Below, in pieces: positions 7,337 through 15,033 of a DNA stretch of 32,177 nt. The position numbers and the translations under genes are program-made. The notes below the pieces were generated by a model. The model did not search any database and was not told where the DNA came from. It worked only from the letters and a program-made list of their open reading frames with translations. Source of the stretch: DASPLH01 sp035627675 (GTDB taxonomy: Bacteria > Acidobacteriota > Terriglobia > Terriglobales > Acidobacteriaceae); NCBI GenBank assembly GCA_035627675.1, contig DASPLH010000053.1, positions 1 through 32,177 of the forward strand, given 5' to 3'. The first letter of the stretch is position 1; each line of letters starts with the position of its first letter.

Positions 7337-7762
7337 ATGTCTGAGACGAAGAATCTGAACGCCTGCGGTACGGCCGCCACCGAACCCGGCCCGAACACCG
7401 TGAAGCTGACGTTCCTGCCGAGCGGGAAGAGCGTCGAATTCGAGCACGGCAAGCTGCCCTACCAGGAGCACGGCAAGCCGCAGTCCATCCTCGATGTCGC
7501 GATGAACTGCGGTATCCATCTCGAACACGCGTGCGGCGGCAACTGCGCCTGCACAACGTGTCACGTGGTCGTCCGCAAAGGCAAGGAACTGCTGAGCGAG
7601 ATGGATGACGAGGAAGCGGACCGCCTCGACATGGCGGCCGATCTCCAACTCGACTCGCGCCTCGGATGCCAGGTGACGATCGATCGACCCGGAGAAGTTG
7701 TCGTCGAGATTCCCTCGTGGAACCGCAATTACGTGAGCGAAGGCGGGGGAAGCAACCACTGA
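7337..7762 (+). CDS. fdx: ISC-type [2Fe-2S] ferredoxin
   Basis: The protein has 141 residues. It supplies electrons to cluster assembly. Ligands are C66, C72 and C75 in HACGGNCACTTCH and C111 in RLGCQV, the adrenodoxin-type C-x5-C-x2-C...C pattern of E. coli Fdx. It has about 25 extra N-terminal residues (MSETKNLNACGTAATEPG) compared with E. coli Fdx (111 residues). The start lies 30 bp after hscA. The C-terminal SWNRNYVSEGGGSNH region matches the end of the family. Confidence 0.95.
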   Translation: MSETKNLNACGTAATEPGPNTVKLTFLPSGKSVEFEHGKLPYQEHGKPQSILDVAMNCGIHLEHACGGNCACTTCHVVVRKGKELLSEMDDEEADRLDMAADLQLDSRLGCQVTIDRPGEVVVEIPSWNRNYVSEGGGSNH

Positions 7763-7787
7763 ATCCGAACATCGGAGAAAGTGAAAG

Positions 7788-7890
7788 CGGGAAAACAAAC
7801 GTCTTCGCTACTCCGGTTTCCGTTTGGTTTTTCCAATTCTCGGTTTTTCCGATTTTCGGTTTTCCCGTTTTCCGATTTTCCGATTTCCGC
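7788..7890. repeat. Low-complexity pyrimidine-rich repeat between fdx and iscX
   Basis: Words CCGATTTTC, CGGTTTT and CCCGTTTTCCG recur over about 80 bp. CGGGAAAAC (7788-7796) and GTTTTCCCG (7859-7867) form a perfect 9-bp inverted repeat. It fills most of the 142-bp gap between fdx and iscX and contains no gene. It resembles in style the AT-rich gap between iscS and iscU. Confidence 0.6.
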
Positions 7891-7904
7891 CTATTGGAGC
7901 CCTC

Positions 7905-8123
7905 ATGGCCACTGAACTGCGCTGGACCGACGCCGAAGACATTGGGTTGATGCTCACGGAGAAATTCCCCGACCAGAACCCGCTCGAGGTGCGGTTCACC
8001 GAGTTGCACCGCCTCGTGACCGAGTTGCCGACCTTTGTGGACGACCCAAAGGCGTCCAACGAACCGAAGCTCGAGGCCATTCAGATGGCGTGGTACGAGG
8101 AATGGAAAGACCGTAACGAGTAA
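7905..8123 (+). CDS. iscX: IscX family protein
   Basis: The protein has 72 residues, close to the family's 66. IscX is a small acidic protein that binds IscS and iron and slows cluster assembly; it is thought to be an adaptor or regulator. Family features are visible: LRWTDAEDIG at the start, the FPDQNPLEVRFTEL segment, LP-x-F-x-DD, and the end AIQMAWYEEWKD. The ATG at 7905 has a GGAG site 6 bases before it; 27 in-frame residues further upstream come from the low-complexity gap and are rejected. It closes the operon, as in proteobacteria. Confidence 0.94.
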   Translation: MATELRWTDAEDIGLMLTEKFPDQNPLEVRFTELHRLVTELPTFVDDPKASNEPKLEAIQMAWYEEWKDRNE

Positions 8124-8150
8124 CCCGCGGGAGCGGCGTAGATGCGGGTT
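8122..8150 (+). terminator. Weak hairpin at the end of the isc operon
   Basis: AACCCGC (8122-8128, overlapping the iscX stop) pairs with GCGGGTT (8144-8150) around a 15-base loop. Only TTG follows, so any termination would be weak or Rho-assisted. Confidence 0.35.
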
Positions 8151-8184
8151 GTACCGATCGTACTCTCAACAAGTTCTTGCTTCG

Positions 8185-8201
8185 TGCACATTCGGTGTGC
8201 A
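8185..8201 (+). repeat. Small hairpin before the first DinB gene
   Basis: TGCACA (8185-8190), loop TTCGG, TGTGCA (8196-8201): a perfect 6-bp stem 22 bases before the ATG at 8224. It could be an operator or an mRNA 5' structure; nothing else supports a role. Confidence 0.35.
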
Positions 8202-8223
8202 ACGCTGCTGCAACTTGGGGAGC

Positions 8224-8769
8224 ATGATGGAACACAATCTGGAACACACGATCTCGCTGCTCACGCGCACGCCCGCCGCTCTCGACGCGCTTCTGCGTGA
8301 TCTGCCGGAGGCCTGGACGCTCCGGAACGAGGGCCACAACACCTGGAGCGCGTTCGACGTCGTCGGCCATCTCATACATGGCGAGCGCACCGACTGGATG
8401 CCGCGGGCGAGAACAATTCTGCGCTTCGGCGAGTCCCAGGCATTTGAGCCCTTCGACCGCCTCGGCCATGTGCGCGAGAGCCAGGGGAAATCGCTCGGTC
8501 AGTTATTGGACGAATTCGCGCAACTGCGGTCAGAAAACCTCGACGCGCTGCGCGCACTCAACCTCCGCCCCGACGACCTCGAACGTCGCGGACGGCACCC
8601 TGCCCTCGGGGTCGTGACCCTGTCACAGTTGCTGGCGACCTGGGCAGCGCACGACTTGACTCATCTGCACCAAATCTCAAGGATCATGGCTTACCAGTAC
8701 CGCGAGACCGTAGGTCCGTGGAGCGAATATCTCGGGGTGCTGAAGTGCGCCGGCCATAGCTCTCCCTGA
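8224..8769 (+). CDS. DinB-fold protein
   Basis: The protein has 181 residues and is a four-helix-bundle protein of the DinB/YfiT superfamily. Members are metal-binding, and some act as bacillithiol or mycothiol S-transferases. Histidines that could form the metal site are in VVGHLIHGE (near residues 45-50) and in WAAHDLTHLHQI near the C-terminus. The start is one of two adjacent ATGs (8224 or 8227) after GGGGAG. It follows iscX by 100 bp with a weak hairpin between, so it is probably not part of the isc operon. The thiol substrate cannot be read from sequence. Confidence 0.8.
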   Translation: MMEHNLEHTISLLTRTPAALDALLRDLPEAWTLRNEGHNTWSAFDVVGHLIHGERTDWMPRARTILRFGESQAFEPFDRLGHVRESQGKSLGQLLDEFAQLRSENLDALRALNLRPDDLERRGRHPALGVVTLSQLLATWAAHDLTHLHQISRIMAYQYRETVGPWSEYLGVLKCAGHSSP

Positions 8770-8833
8770 TGGGTCGCTCAACCTGCTCCCAATCACAGAC
8801 ATCATTGCCGTATCGCGATAGACTGCGCTGGCA

Positions 8834-9310
8834 ATGACGGCGGGCACCATCACGCGCACTCTCGTCGCCCTGCTCGACCGCGCAGCCGCGCTCGCCGGCC
8901 GCACGCCGCGCGACCCCGCGCATCTCCAGCTCGGGCGGACCGGCGAAGACGAAGCCTACTTCTACCTTCGCTCGCGGGGTTACACGGTCGTCGCTCGCAA
9001 CTGGCGCGTCCCCTGCCGCCGTGGCGAACTCGACCTGATCGCCTGGGATGGCGATGTGCTCTGCTTCGTCGAGGTGAAGACGCGAACGCGGAGAGCCTTC
9101 GTACCCGCCGAAGCGGCTGTGGACCGCGAGAAACAGCACGAACTCATCTCGATGGCGCGGGCGTACCTGCGCAACCAGCCGTTGGGAACGCTCTACCGAT
9201 TCGATATCGTCAGCGTCTATCTTGCGCCGGGCCAGAAGCCCGACCTGACGCTTTTCAAAGATGCCTTCGGCTGGCGTACTATGAAGGCAACTGGCCGTCG
9301 CCGCCGGTGA
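8834..9310 (+). CDS. YraN/UPF0102 nuclease-like protein
   Basis: The protein has 158 residues. Its fold is related to restriction-endonuclease-like (Holliday-resolvase type) enzymes. The family pattern is clear: LGRTGEDEAYFYLRSRGYTV, then GELDLIAWDGDVLCFVEVKTR, where E, D and E-x-K form the putative metal site. The core is preceded by about 28 extra N-terminal residues. The family function is not established. It stands 64 bp after the DinB gene and before galT; I see no operon with rnhB, its common partner elsewhere. Confidence 0.88.
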   Translation: MTAGTITRTLVALLDRAAALAGRTPRDPAHLQLGRTGEDEAYFYLRSRGYTVVARNWRVPCRRGELDLIAWDGDVLCFVEVKTRTRRAFVPAEAAVDREKQHELISMARAYLRNQPLGTLYRFDIVSVYLAPGQKPDLTLFKDAFGWRTMKATGRRRR

Positions 9311-9395
9311 GGGAAGCGGGGCGGCTCAACGACCTTCGATCCGGGCCTTCGAACAACTCGAGTGCGCCGATTCGAAGAGTCCCCGAGAGGTCTCC

Positions 9396-10436
9396 TTGCC
9401 TGAGCTGAGAAAAGATCCCATTGTCGGGCGCTGGGTCATCATCTCCACCGACCGCGCCAAGCGTCCCACGGATTTTGTCCGCACGCACGTTACGCACAAG
9501 GGCGGCTTCTGCCCGTTCTGCTACGGCAACGAGAACAAGACTCCGCCGGAGATCCTCGCCTACCGCCCGAACAGCAACGGCGGCCAGCGGGACACGCCGG
9601 GGTGGAGCGTGCGCGTCGTGCCCAACAAGTTCCCTGCCCTTCAAGTCGAGGGCACGCAGAACCGCCAAGCCGAAGGGATGTTCGACAAGATGAACGGCCT
9701 CGGCGCGCACGAAGTCATCGTCGAGACCCCGGAACACAAGGCCTCGCTGGCTTCGCTGCCGGAGAAGCGCATCGAAGACGTGCTCTGGGCGTGGCGCGAC
9801 CGCATCGTCGACCTCAAGCAGGACAAGCGGCTGAAGTACATCCTGATCTTCAAGAACTGGGGTGAGCAGGCCGGAGCGACCCTCGAGCACCCGCACGCGC
9901 AGCTCATCGCGCTGCCGATCGTTCCCAAGCACGCCGCCGAAGAGCTGGACGGAGCGAAGCAGTACTTCATCTACAAGGAGCGATGCATCTTCTGCGACAT
10001 CGTGCGACAGGAATTGGAGAACCCGATCCGCGTAGCCGACGAAAACGAGGACATCGTCACCCTCGCGCCCTTCGCGCCCCGCTTCCCGTTCGAGATGTGG
10101 GTTCTGCCGAAGAAGCACGAGTCGTCGTTTGAGAACTCCCCGTCGCGGATTTTCGAGTCGCTCGCAAAGGCTATCAAGCGCCTGCTGATGAAGGCCGACA
10201 TGGTCCTCGACCGTCCCGCGTACAACCTCGTGCTCCACACCTCGGCCCTGGAGGACTCGAGCAACGAGTTCTATCACTGGCACGTCGAGTTCATGCCCAA
10301 GCTGACGAAGACCGCCGGATTCGAGTGGGGCACGGGCTTTTACATCAACCCGACGCCACCGGAAGAGAGCGCGAAATTCCTGCGCGAAGCAGATGTCTCA
10401 CTGTGGCAGCCTGACGAAGCAGGCGTAAGCCGGTAA
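9396..10436 (+). CDS. galT: Galactose-1-phosphate uridylyltransferase, TTG start
   Basis: The protein has 346 residues. It transfers UMP between UDP-glucose and galactose 1-phosphate in the Leloir pathway. The active motif H165-P-H167-A-Q is present; the second histidine becomes uridylylated. C39-x2-C42 (FCPFC) and C197-x2-C200 suggest zinc sites. The C-terminal HIT-like half carries YHWHVEFMP. The gene starts with TTG: GAGAGG lies 5 bases upstream and the family N-terminus (PELRKDPIVGRWVIIS) begins right there. No galK or galE is nearby, so the true substrate may be another sugar phosphate. Confidence 0.9.
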   Translation: MPELRKDPIVGRWVIISTDRAKRPTDFVRTHVTHKGGFCPFCYGNENKTPPEILAYRPNSNGGQRDTPGWSVRVVPNKFPALQVEGTQNRQAEGMFDKMNGLGAHEVIVETPEHKASLASLPEKRIEDVLWAWRDRIVDLKQDKRLKYILIFKNWGEQAGATLEHPHAQLIALPIVPKHAAEELDGAKQYFIYKERCIFCDIVRQELENPIRVADENEDIVTLAPFAPRFPFEMWVLPKKHESSFENSPSRIFESLAKAIKRLLMKADMVLDRPAYNLVLHTSALEDSSNEFYHWHVEFMPKLTKTAGFEWGTGFYINPTPPEESAKFLREADVSLWQPDEAGVSR

Positions 10437-10447
10437 GGAGAGCAACG

Positions 10448-10987
10448 ATGAATGCCGATTTCCCCGCCCGCGACGAATACGCCGATTACTATGCGGACTA
10501 TGTCTCGCGTGCGCAGGTCCCCGACCTCGCAGAGGCTCTCGAGTCGCAGAGGAACGAAACGCTCGCATTCGTCTCGCGCTATAGCGACGAGACTGCCGGC
10601 GCAACGCGTGGCACCCGCAATTGGTCGATCAAGGAAGTCCTGGGCCACCTCTGCGACGCCGAGCGCGTGTTCACCTATCGCGCCTTGCGTTTCTCCCGCG
10701 GCGACGCCACAGCGCTCGCCAGTTTCGAGCAGGACGACTACGTCACGGCCGGCAACTTCAACGCGCGCTCCGTCGAATCGCTGAAGGCGGAATACTCGAA
10801 TCTGCGGATAGCGACCGTGGAGTTGTGGAAGGGTCTGTCGGACGAGATGAAACTTCGCCGCGGCGTGGCGAGCGGCAAACCTGTAAGCGTTCGAGCGTTG
10901 TTTCACATCACGCTCGGGCACGACAGCCGCCACCTGGAGATCATGCGCCAGCTCGAAGGCGAGCCTCAGCGCGGCGCCTCGGCTTAG
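10448..10987 (+). CDS. DinB-fold protein (DinB_2 type)
   Basis: The protein has 179 residues and belongs to the DinB_2 branch of the DinB/YfiT superfamily. Candidate metal histidines lie in EVLGHLCDAERVF (residues about 63-75) and in HITLGHDSRHLEIM near the C-terminus. The start has an AAGGAGAG site and is 11 bp after galT, so the two are probably cotranscribed. It differs clearly from the DinB-fold protein at 8224: they share only the fold-level pattern. Function is unknown; a metal-dependent thiol transferase is a guess from the family. Confidence 0.8.
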   Translation: MNADFPARDEYADYYADYVSRAQVPDLAEALESQRNETLAFVSRYSDETAGATRGTRNWSIKEVLGHLCDAERVFTYRALRFSRGDATALASFEQDDYVTAGNFNARSVESLKAEYSNLRIATVELWKGLSDEMKLRRGVASGKPVSVRALFHITLGHDSRHLEIMRQLEGEPQRGASA

Positions 10988-11012
10988 CGCTGCACGCAAA
11001 CTACGAAAAGGC

Positions 11013-11341
11013 GATTAGCCACGGATCTGCACAGATCAGCACGGATTAAGGCTGTAGTTCGCTCCGTGTGCATCCCTGGTCAAACCAGCTCCGGAAGCAC
11101 AAGACGTTGACTAGCCTGCGCCGCAGACGGAACATCCGGCCGCGCAAGACGTTGACTAGCCTGCCGCGGTCGGAACACACGAACTAGCACAGCGCCGGAG
11201 GCGCGACCCGTTCTCTAGCCCAGCGCTTCAGCGCTGGGTACCGCACGAGCACATATCCGAGTCCCGTAGGGACGACTGTCGATAACAACCGCAGATCAGA
11301 AATGCTGATCCGTGTTAATCCGTGCAAATCCGTGGTTAATC
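11013..11341. repeat. Composite dispersed repeat bounded by inverted repeats
   Basis: This gene-free block between two convergent genes begins with 36 bp (11013-11048) whose reverse complement recurs with a few changes at 11306-11341; both carry GATTARCCACGGAT and CACGGAT. Inside are two exact copies of CAAGACGTTGACTAGCCTGC (11100-11119 and 11145-11164), the hairpin GCGCC-GGA-GGCGC (11192-11204), the perfect hairpin CCCAGCGC-TTCA-GCGCTGGG (11219-11238) and GTCCC-GTA-GGGAC (11261-11273). CTAG, a rare word in many bacteria, occurs four times. No frame looks coding. It looks like a non-autonomous or composite repeat; it may also end transcription from both sides. Confidence 0.7.
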
Positions 11342-11345
11342 CGGA

Positions 11346-12092
11346 TCAAGCTCGAACCACTCTCTTGCGCGGCGGTTTTCCCATGATCTCCGTCTTCGTC
11401 TTCACCGGCAGCGTCTCGCACGCGGTACGCAGCACCAGTCGCGGAGCGCGGTCGCGGATCTTCATCAGCAGGGGCACGGCGAATTCGGGGTGATACTTCG
11501 CGGCCTCGCGAAGCAGCCATCCCAGGCCCTTGCGCACCATGTCGTCCTCATCCTCGAGGAGCGCATTGGCGACCTGGCGGATTTCGTTCTCGAACTGCTT
11601 CTCGCGGACGCCTCGAATGAACGCAACGGCCGCAGCCCGGCGATGCCACCGGTCGGACGACTGCGCCCACCTCAACGCCCTGGGCGCCAGCTTCCGGTCC
11701 GCAACCAGCATGGGACCGATCAGGTAGCTGACGAGGGCGTCGTGATCCGCCCAGGTGCTCACACGTTCGAGCCAGCCCTCGAACACATCGAAATGCTTCG
11801 GCCCGAGTTCCCGCACGGACGTTTCGAGCAACTGCACGGCGAGGATTTTTTCTTCCAGCACCTTCCCGTGGAAGAGACTATCCGCGACCGCAACCAGGTA
11901 CTCGACCCCGGCGTCGCCCTTGATGACCTTTGTGAAGCGGCGAGCCAGCTTGCGCAACTCGTCGGTGTACCATCCGCGAGAGCTGATCTCATCCTTGAAG
12001 AAGCGTTGGACCTCCGCCGTGTGTGGCGCGCTCGCGCCGTTGACCAGCACCTGGCGAAGGTGGTTCGCAATGTATGCAACAGGTTTCGGCAT
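11346..12092 (-). CDS. AlkD-like DNA alkylation repeat protein
   Basis: The protein has 248 residues from ATG 12092. It is made of HEAT-like helical repeats as in AlkD glycosylases, which remove alkylated bases without flipping them. Matching segments include VSTWADHDALVSYLIGPML (the region of the AlkD catalytic Trp/Asp), then SDRWHRRAAAVAF and DMVRKGLGWLLREAAKYHP, which closely resembles B. cereus AlkD. The extreme C-terminus is basic (KPPRKRVVRA). A TTG at 12143 would add 17 residues; neither start has a good ribosome site. It converges on the second DinB gene across the composite repeat. Confidence 0.82.
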   Translation of the reverse strand: MPKPVAYIANHLRQVLVNGASAPHTAEVQRFFKDEISSRGWYTDELRKLARRFTKVIKGDAGVEYLVAVADSLFHGKVLEEKILAVQLLETSVRELGPKHFDVFEGWLERVSTWADHDALVSYLIGPMLVADRKLAPRALRWAQSSDRWHRRAAAVAFIRGVREKQFENEIRQVANALLEDEDDMVRKGLGWLLREAAKYHPEFAVPLLMKIRDRAPRLVLRTACETLPVKTKTEIMGKPPRKRVVRA

Positions 12093-12202
12093 GTAGTTCA
12101 GACCGTAGTCTTGGCCAGCGCTGGAGGCCACGGCACGACGCAAGGATAATTCCGCCGAAGACTCCCATGCTGTGACATAAGTGCCCGTGCGGCTGCGGCA
12201 GG

Positions 12203-13474
12203 CTAGGCTTCCGCGGCCTTTGGTGGCTGAACGAAGCGGTCATAGACCCACAACAGGATCGCCGTCAGGACGCCTATTCCCGCCACGGCCCACCAGATGC
12301 CATTCGGCTGGCGCGCCACTTCCCCGTAGTGATGGAGCAGCCTGCCGCCGAGCCAGCCGCCGATGAGCGAGCCGATGCCGATCGGCAGGAAGGCAAACCC
12401 CATGTACGTCCCTTGCTGGCCGGCCGGAGCGAGCCGCGAGATGTACTCGTAATACCGCGGCGACTGGATGATCTCGCCGAGCGCAACCACGACCAGGGTC
12501 AGTATCACCATCGGGACCGACGGGAAGAAGATCAGGATCAGCCATGCCAGTCCCGAGATCAGCGTTCCCAGCGCGATCGCGCTCATCGAGGGAATCCTCC
12601 GGGTGAGCAGATTGATAACCACCGTCAGGCTGATGACAGTCAGCGGTCCCGCGGCCAACAGCAGTTCGGTGTCGGCCTCCGGGTCGATGTACCGGACGAC
12701 ATACAGCGGAAGCGTGATGAATTCCTGCCAGAAGACGATCCAATACCCGGAAAAGATCACCAGGAACAGCATGAACCGGGGATTGGAAAGGACGGTGGTG
12801 AAGTTCCTCGCCGTCTCGGCGAGGCTCGTGGCCTTCACCTCGCCTGTGCGGCGCGGTTCCCGGAACAACAGGAGAACCGCGAAAAACATCAGGAACACGC
12901 TCAAGGCGGCGACGCGGAATACGTTCTCCACGCTCATGTTGCGGTGAACCCACGAGGCGACGTACGGGCCCGCCGCGCCTCCGATGTTCACCAGCGTGTA
13001 GTAGATCGAGTAGCCGATGGAACGGACCTTCTCGTTCGACGCTCTTGCCGTCGTGCCGACTACCGCAGGCTTCACCAGTGCGATGCCCAGCGCCGGCAGC
13101 ATCAACACGAACGCCACCAGTAGCGACAGCGGAACGACCGTGCGCACCGGAGCCATCCACGACGTAGCCAGCGAGCCGAGCAGGAAATACGAACAGCTCA
13201 GGATCAGATAGGCGAGAGACAGCGCCCGGCGGAATCCCATGCGGTCGGCAAGCGCGCCACCGAAGGCGGCCATGAACCATACGAGGCCGCCGAACAGGCC
13301 CGTAAGGCTGCTTGCCTGCGAAGTGGGAAACCCGAGAGTTTCATTGAGGTACCGCGCCAGCGAGGCGAAGGCGGCGTAGTAGGAAAGCCGCTCGAAAAGT
13401 TCGGTGATGTTGGCGACCCAGAAGGGCCGCTCAAACCCGGTACGTATCTCCTGCCACCGCTGCGCAAGACTCAA
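12203..13474 (-). CDS. POT/PTR2-like MFS transporter
   Basis: The protein has about 423 residues with around 12 membrane segments. The first helix carries ELFERLSYYA, the E-x-x-E-R-x-x-Y-Y motif of proton-dependent oligopeptide transporters (POT/PTR2), and GALADRMGFRRAL is the MFS loop 2-3 motif. Uptake of di- or tripeptides or related compounds is plausible. The start needs care: AGGAG (13486-13482) is only one base from a GTG at 13480 but seven bases from TTG at 13474, so TTG is the likelier start. It begins 12 bp after the DUF167 stop, as the last gene of the yggS set. Confidence 0.82.
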   Translation of the reverse strand: MSLAQRWQEIRTGFERPFWVANITELFERLSYYAAFASLARYLNETLGFPTSQASSLTGLFGGLVWFMAAFGGALADRMGFRRALSLAYLILSCSYFLLGSLATSWMAPVRTVVPLSLLVAFVLMLPALGIALVKPAVVGTTARASNEKVRSIGYSIYYTLVNIGGAAGPYVASWVHRNMSVENVFRVAALSVFLMFFAVLLLFREPRRTGEVKATSLAETARNFTTVLSNPRFMLFLVIFSGYWIVFWQEFITLPLYVVRYIDPEADTELLLAAGPLTVISLTVVINLLTRRIPSMSAIALGTLISGLAWLILIFFPSVPMVILTLVVVALGEIIQSPRYYEYISRLAPAGQQGTYMGFAFLPIGIGSLIGGWLGGRLLHHYGEVARQPNGIWWAVAGIGVLTAILLWVYDRFVQPPKAAEA

Positions 13475-13486
13475 TTGCACTCTCCT

Positions 13487-13786
13487 TCAGGGGCGAATAC
13501 CGCCTTGCAAACGCTGCTCGACCTCGCCGGCGGTGACACCCGAGACTCGAATGATCTTATTTCGGCTGGTTTCTCCGGCGGCAATCGTAACCGAAGAACG
13601 CGAGACGTCCAAGAGCTTGGCCAAAAACTCGACAACGGCGTCGTTTGCTTTCCCGTCCACCGGCGGTGAAGTCAGCGCGATCTTCAGAGCGTCGCCCAAT
13701 TCGCCGACCACGGCATTGCGACTGGCGCGCGGTTGCACCCGGATGGCGAAGGTCACGCCAGTCGCGGTTTCCCTGACCGGGATCAC
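13487..13786 (-). CDS. DUF167 / YggU-family protein
   Basis: The protein has 99 residues. It has the DUF167 pattern: FAIRVQPRASRNAVVGELGDALKIALTSPPVDGKANDAVVEFLAK, then SVTIAAGETSRNKIIRVSG. The family function is unknown, but genes commonly sit beside yggS and yggT. The start is GTG 13786, overlapping the stop of the membrane-protein gene by 4 bp (GTGA), so translation is probably coupled. Confidence 0.88.
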   Translation of the reverse strand: MIPVRETATGVTFAIRVQPRASRNAVVGELGDALKIALTSPPVDGKANDAVVEFLAKLLDVSRSSVTIAAGETSRNKIIRVSGVTAGEVEQRLQGGIRP

Positions 13787-14118
13787 TTCCGCACCGACAA
13801 CACGGCCTGGACAGCTACGACGACGGCGAGCGCCAGGGGAATGGGCGCGCGCAGCGACAGCGTCCCGAACGCCAACAGGACTCGCACGGCATAGACCAGG
13901 GCCAGCGCGTTCGCGATCACCGCCGCCCAATGCACGACGGCGTCGCTGCGGCCGCGCGTGCGGGCGACGTTCAGGAATCCCAGCAGCAGCACGGCGAACC
14001 CGCTGCCGGCCAGCAATACCGGTCCAAACCAGTGCAATGCGGGAACCCAGCGGGACAGCAGGTTGCCCGCGCCCGCAACCACCAACACCCACGCCAGAAA
14101 GCCGTCCAGTGTTCTCAT
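13783..14118 (-). CDS. Small four-helix membrane protein in the yggT position
   Basis: The protein has 111 residues from ATG 14118. Four hydrophobic segments are visible, near residues 7-22, 29-46, 60-80 and 88-107, so it is a small integral membrane protein. I do not recognise a family. It lies between yggS and the DUF167 gene, the place where yggT usually stands, but it does not show the YggT repeated pattern. It begins 5 bp after the yggS stop and its stop overlaps the next gene. Confidence 0.8.
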   Translation of the reverse strand: MRTLDGFLAWVLVVAGAGNLLSRWVPALHWFGPVLLAGSGFAVLLLGFLNVARTRGRSDAVVHWAAVIANALALVYAVRVLLAFGTLSLRAPIPLALAVVVAVQAVLSVRK

Positions 14119-14123
14119 CTCGA

Positions 14124-14861
14124 TTATTCCCTCGCTCCGAAAATCGCCGTCCCCACGCGAACGCACGTGGAGCCCTCTTCGATGGCCACTTCGAAATCAT
14201 GGGACATGCCCATGGACAGCTCCGGCAGCTCGACCCCGGTTCGCGCCTGCAACTGGTCTCGCAGTTGGCGCAGGCGGCGGAAAAAGGGCCGCGCGCCCTC
14301 CGGGTCTTCCGTGAAGGGCGGAACCGTCATCAGTCCGCGAACTTCGAGACTCGCCAGCCGTGCGGAGGCCTCGACGATGTTCGCGATCTCGGGCGAGTCG
14401 GGCGCGAGACCTTCTTTGGCCGCTTCTCCGCCGACGTTCACCTCGATGAGCACGCGCAGACGCTTCCCCGCCGCGGCGGCGAACGTATGGAGCCGCTCGG
14501 CCAGCGCAAGCGAATCCACGGAATCCACCGCCTCGAACAGTTCCGCCGCGCGCTTCGCCTTGTTCGACTGTAAATGTCCGATGAGGTGGAACTCGGCCAA
14601 CTCGATGTCGAACGCGCTGCACACAGCCGCCGACGCCACGGCGGGCGACGCCGCGCCGAGTTGGGCGTGCTTGGCCGCGAACTCCTGGACGCGGTTTTCG
14701 CCAAACAGCCGCTGCCCGGCTTCGTACGCCTCGCGAATGCTGTCGGCCGGCTGTGTCTTCGAGACCGCCATCAGCGCGATGGATTCCGGCCGGCGCTGGG
14801 CGCGCAGCGCGGCGAGAGCGATGCGTTCGCGAATGCGCGCGAGGTTTTCGGAGATGCTCAC
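14124..14861 (-). CDS. yggS: PLP homeostasis protein YggS/PROSC
   Basis: The protein has 245 residues from GTG 14861. This family binds pyridoxal phosphate without known catalysis and affects PLP and amino-acid balance. The PLP lysine is in LMAVSKTQPADSIREAY; FGENRVQE, EFHLIGHLQSNKAK, GLMTVPPFTEDPE and LSMGMSHDFEVAI are all family motifs. Only seven bases separate the GTG from a TAGAAT box, so the mRNA may have no leader. The frame is open further upstream, but that part comes from an ACCACAGAG repeat. Confidence 0.93.
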   Translation of the reverse strand: MSISENLARIRERIALAALRAQRRPESIALMAVSKTQPADSIREAYEAGQRLFGENRVQEFAAKHAQLGAASPAVASAAVCSAFDIELAEFHLIGHLQSNKAKRAAELFEAVDSVDSLALAERLHTFAAAAGKRLRVLIEVNVGGEAAKEGLAPDSPEIANIVEASARLASLEVRGLMTVPPFTEDPEGARPFFRRLRQLRDQLQARTGVELPELSMGMSHDFEVAIEEGSTCVRVGTAIFGARE

Positions 14862-14868
14862 AAGGACG

Positions 14869-14874
14869 ATTCTA
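14869..14874 (-). promoter_or_regulatory. -10 box immediately before yggS
   Basis: TAGAAT on the minus strand (14874 down to 14869) ends 7 bases before the GTG at 14861. A normal start site would fall on or next to the start codon. No Shine-Dalgarno is present. The -35 region is part of the ACCACAGAG repeat and matches poorly. Confidence 0.45.
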
Positions 14875-14899
14875 ACCACAGAGACACAGAGGCACAGAG
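14875..14899. repeat. ACCACAGAG-type dispersed repeat
   Basis: ACCACAGAGACACAGAGGCA and the following bases are a run of CACAGAG words. Motifs of this kind are common between genes in environmental bacteria. Related words occur at 20366-20565. It abuts the yggS -10 box. Confidence 0.55.
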
Positions 14900-14977
14900 T
14901 GTAAGAAGGATGTCCGGGGGCTTGTCTTTCCTGATGTCCCACATTCGCTCGGAAGCGCAGCGACGCCTAAACGAAGA

Positions 14978-14997
14978 GGCCACCCGCCAGGGTGGCC
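14978..14997 (-). terminator. Hairpin after the OPT transporter gene
   Basis: GGCCACCC (14978-14985), loop GCCA, GGGTGGCC (14990-14997): a perfect 8-bp stem. On the minus strand it follows the OPT stop by 36 bases and is followed by TCTTCGTTT, a modest T-rich tail. A CGACTGACGACTG-rich stretch (15003-15031) lies between stop and hairpin. Confidence 0.55.
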
Positions 14998-15033
14998 CCT
15001 CCAACGACTGACAACCGACGACTGACGACTGCT

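Noticed and set aside
11013..11341. Insertion sequence with a transposase remnant
   Set aside because: No frame resembles a transposase, and the arms are imperfect; only a non-coding repeat is supported.
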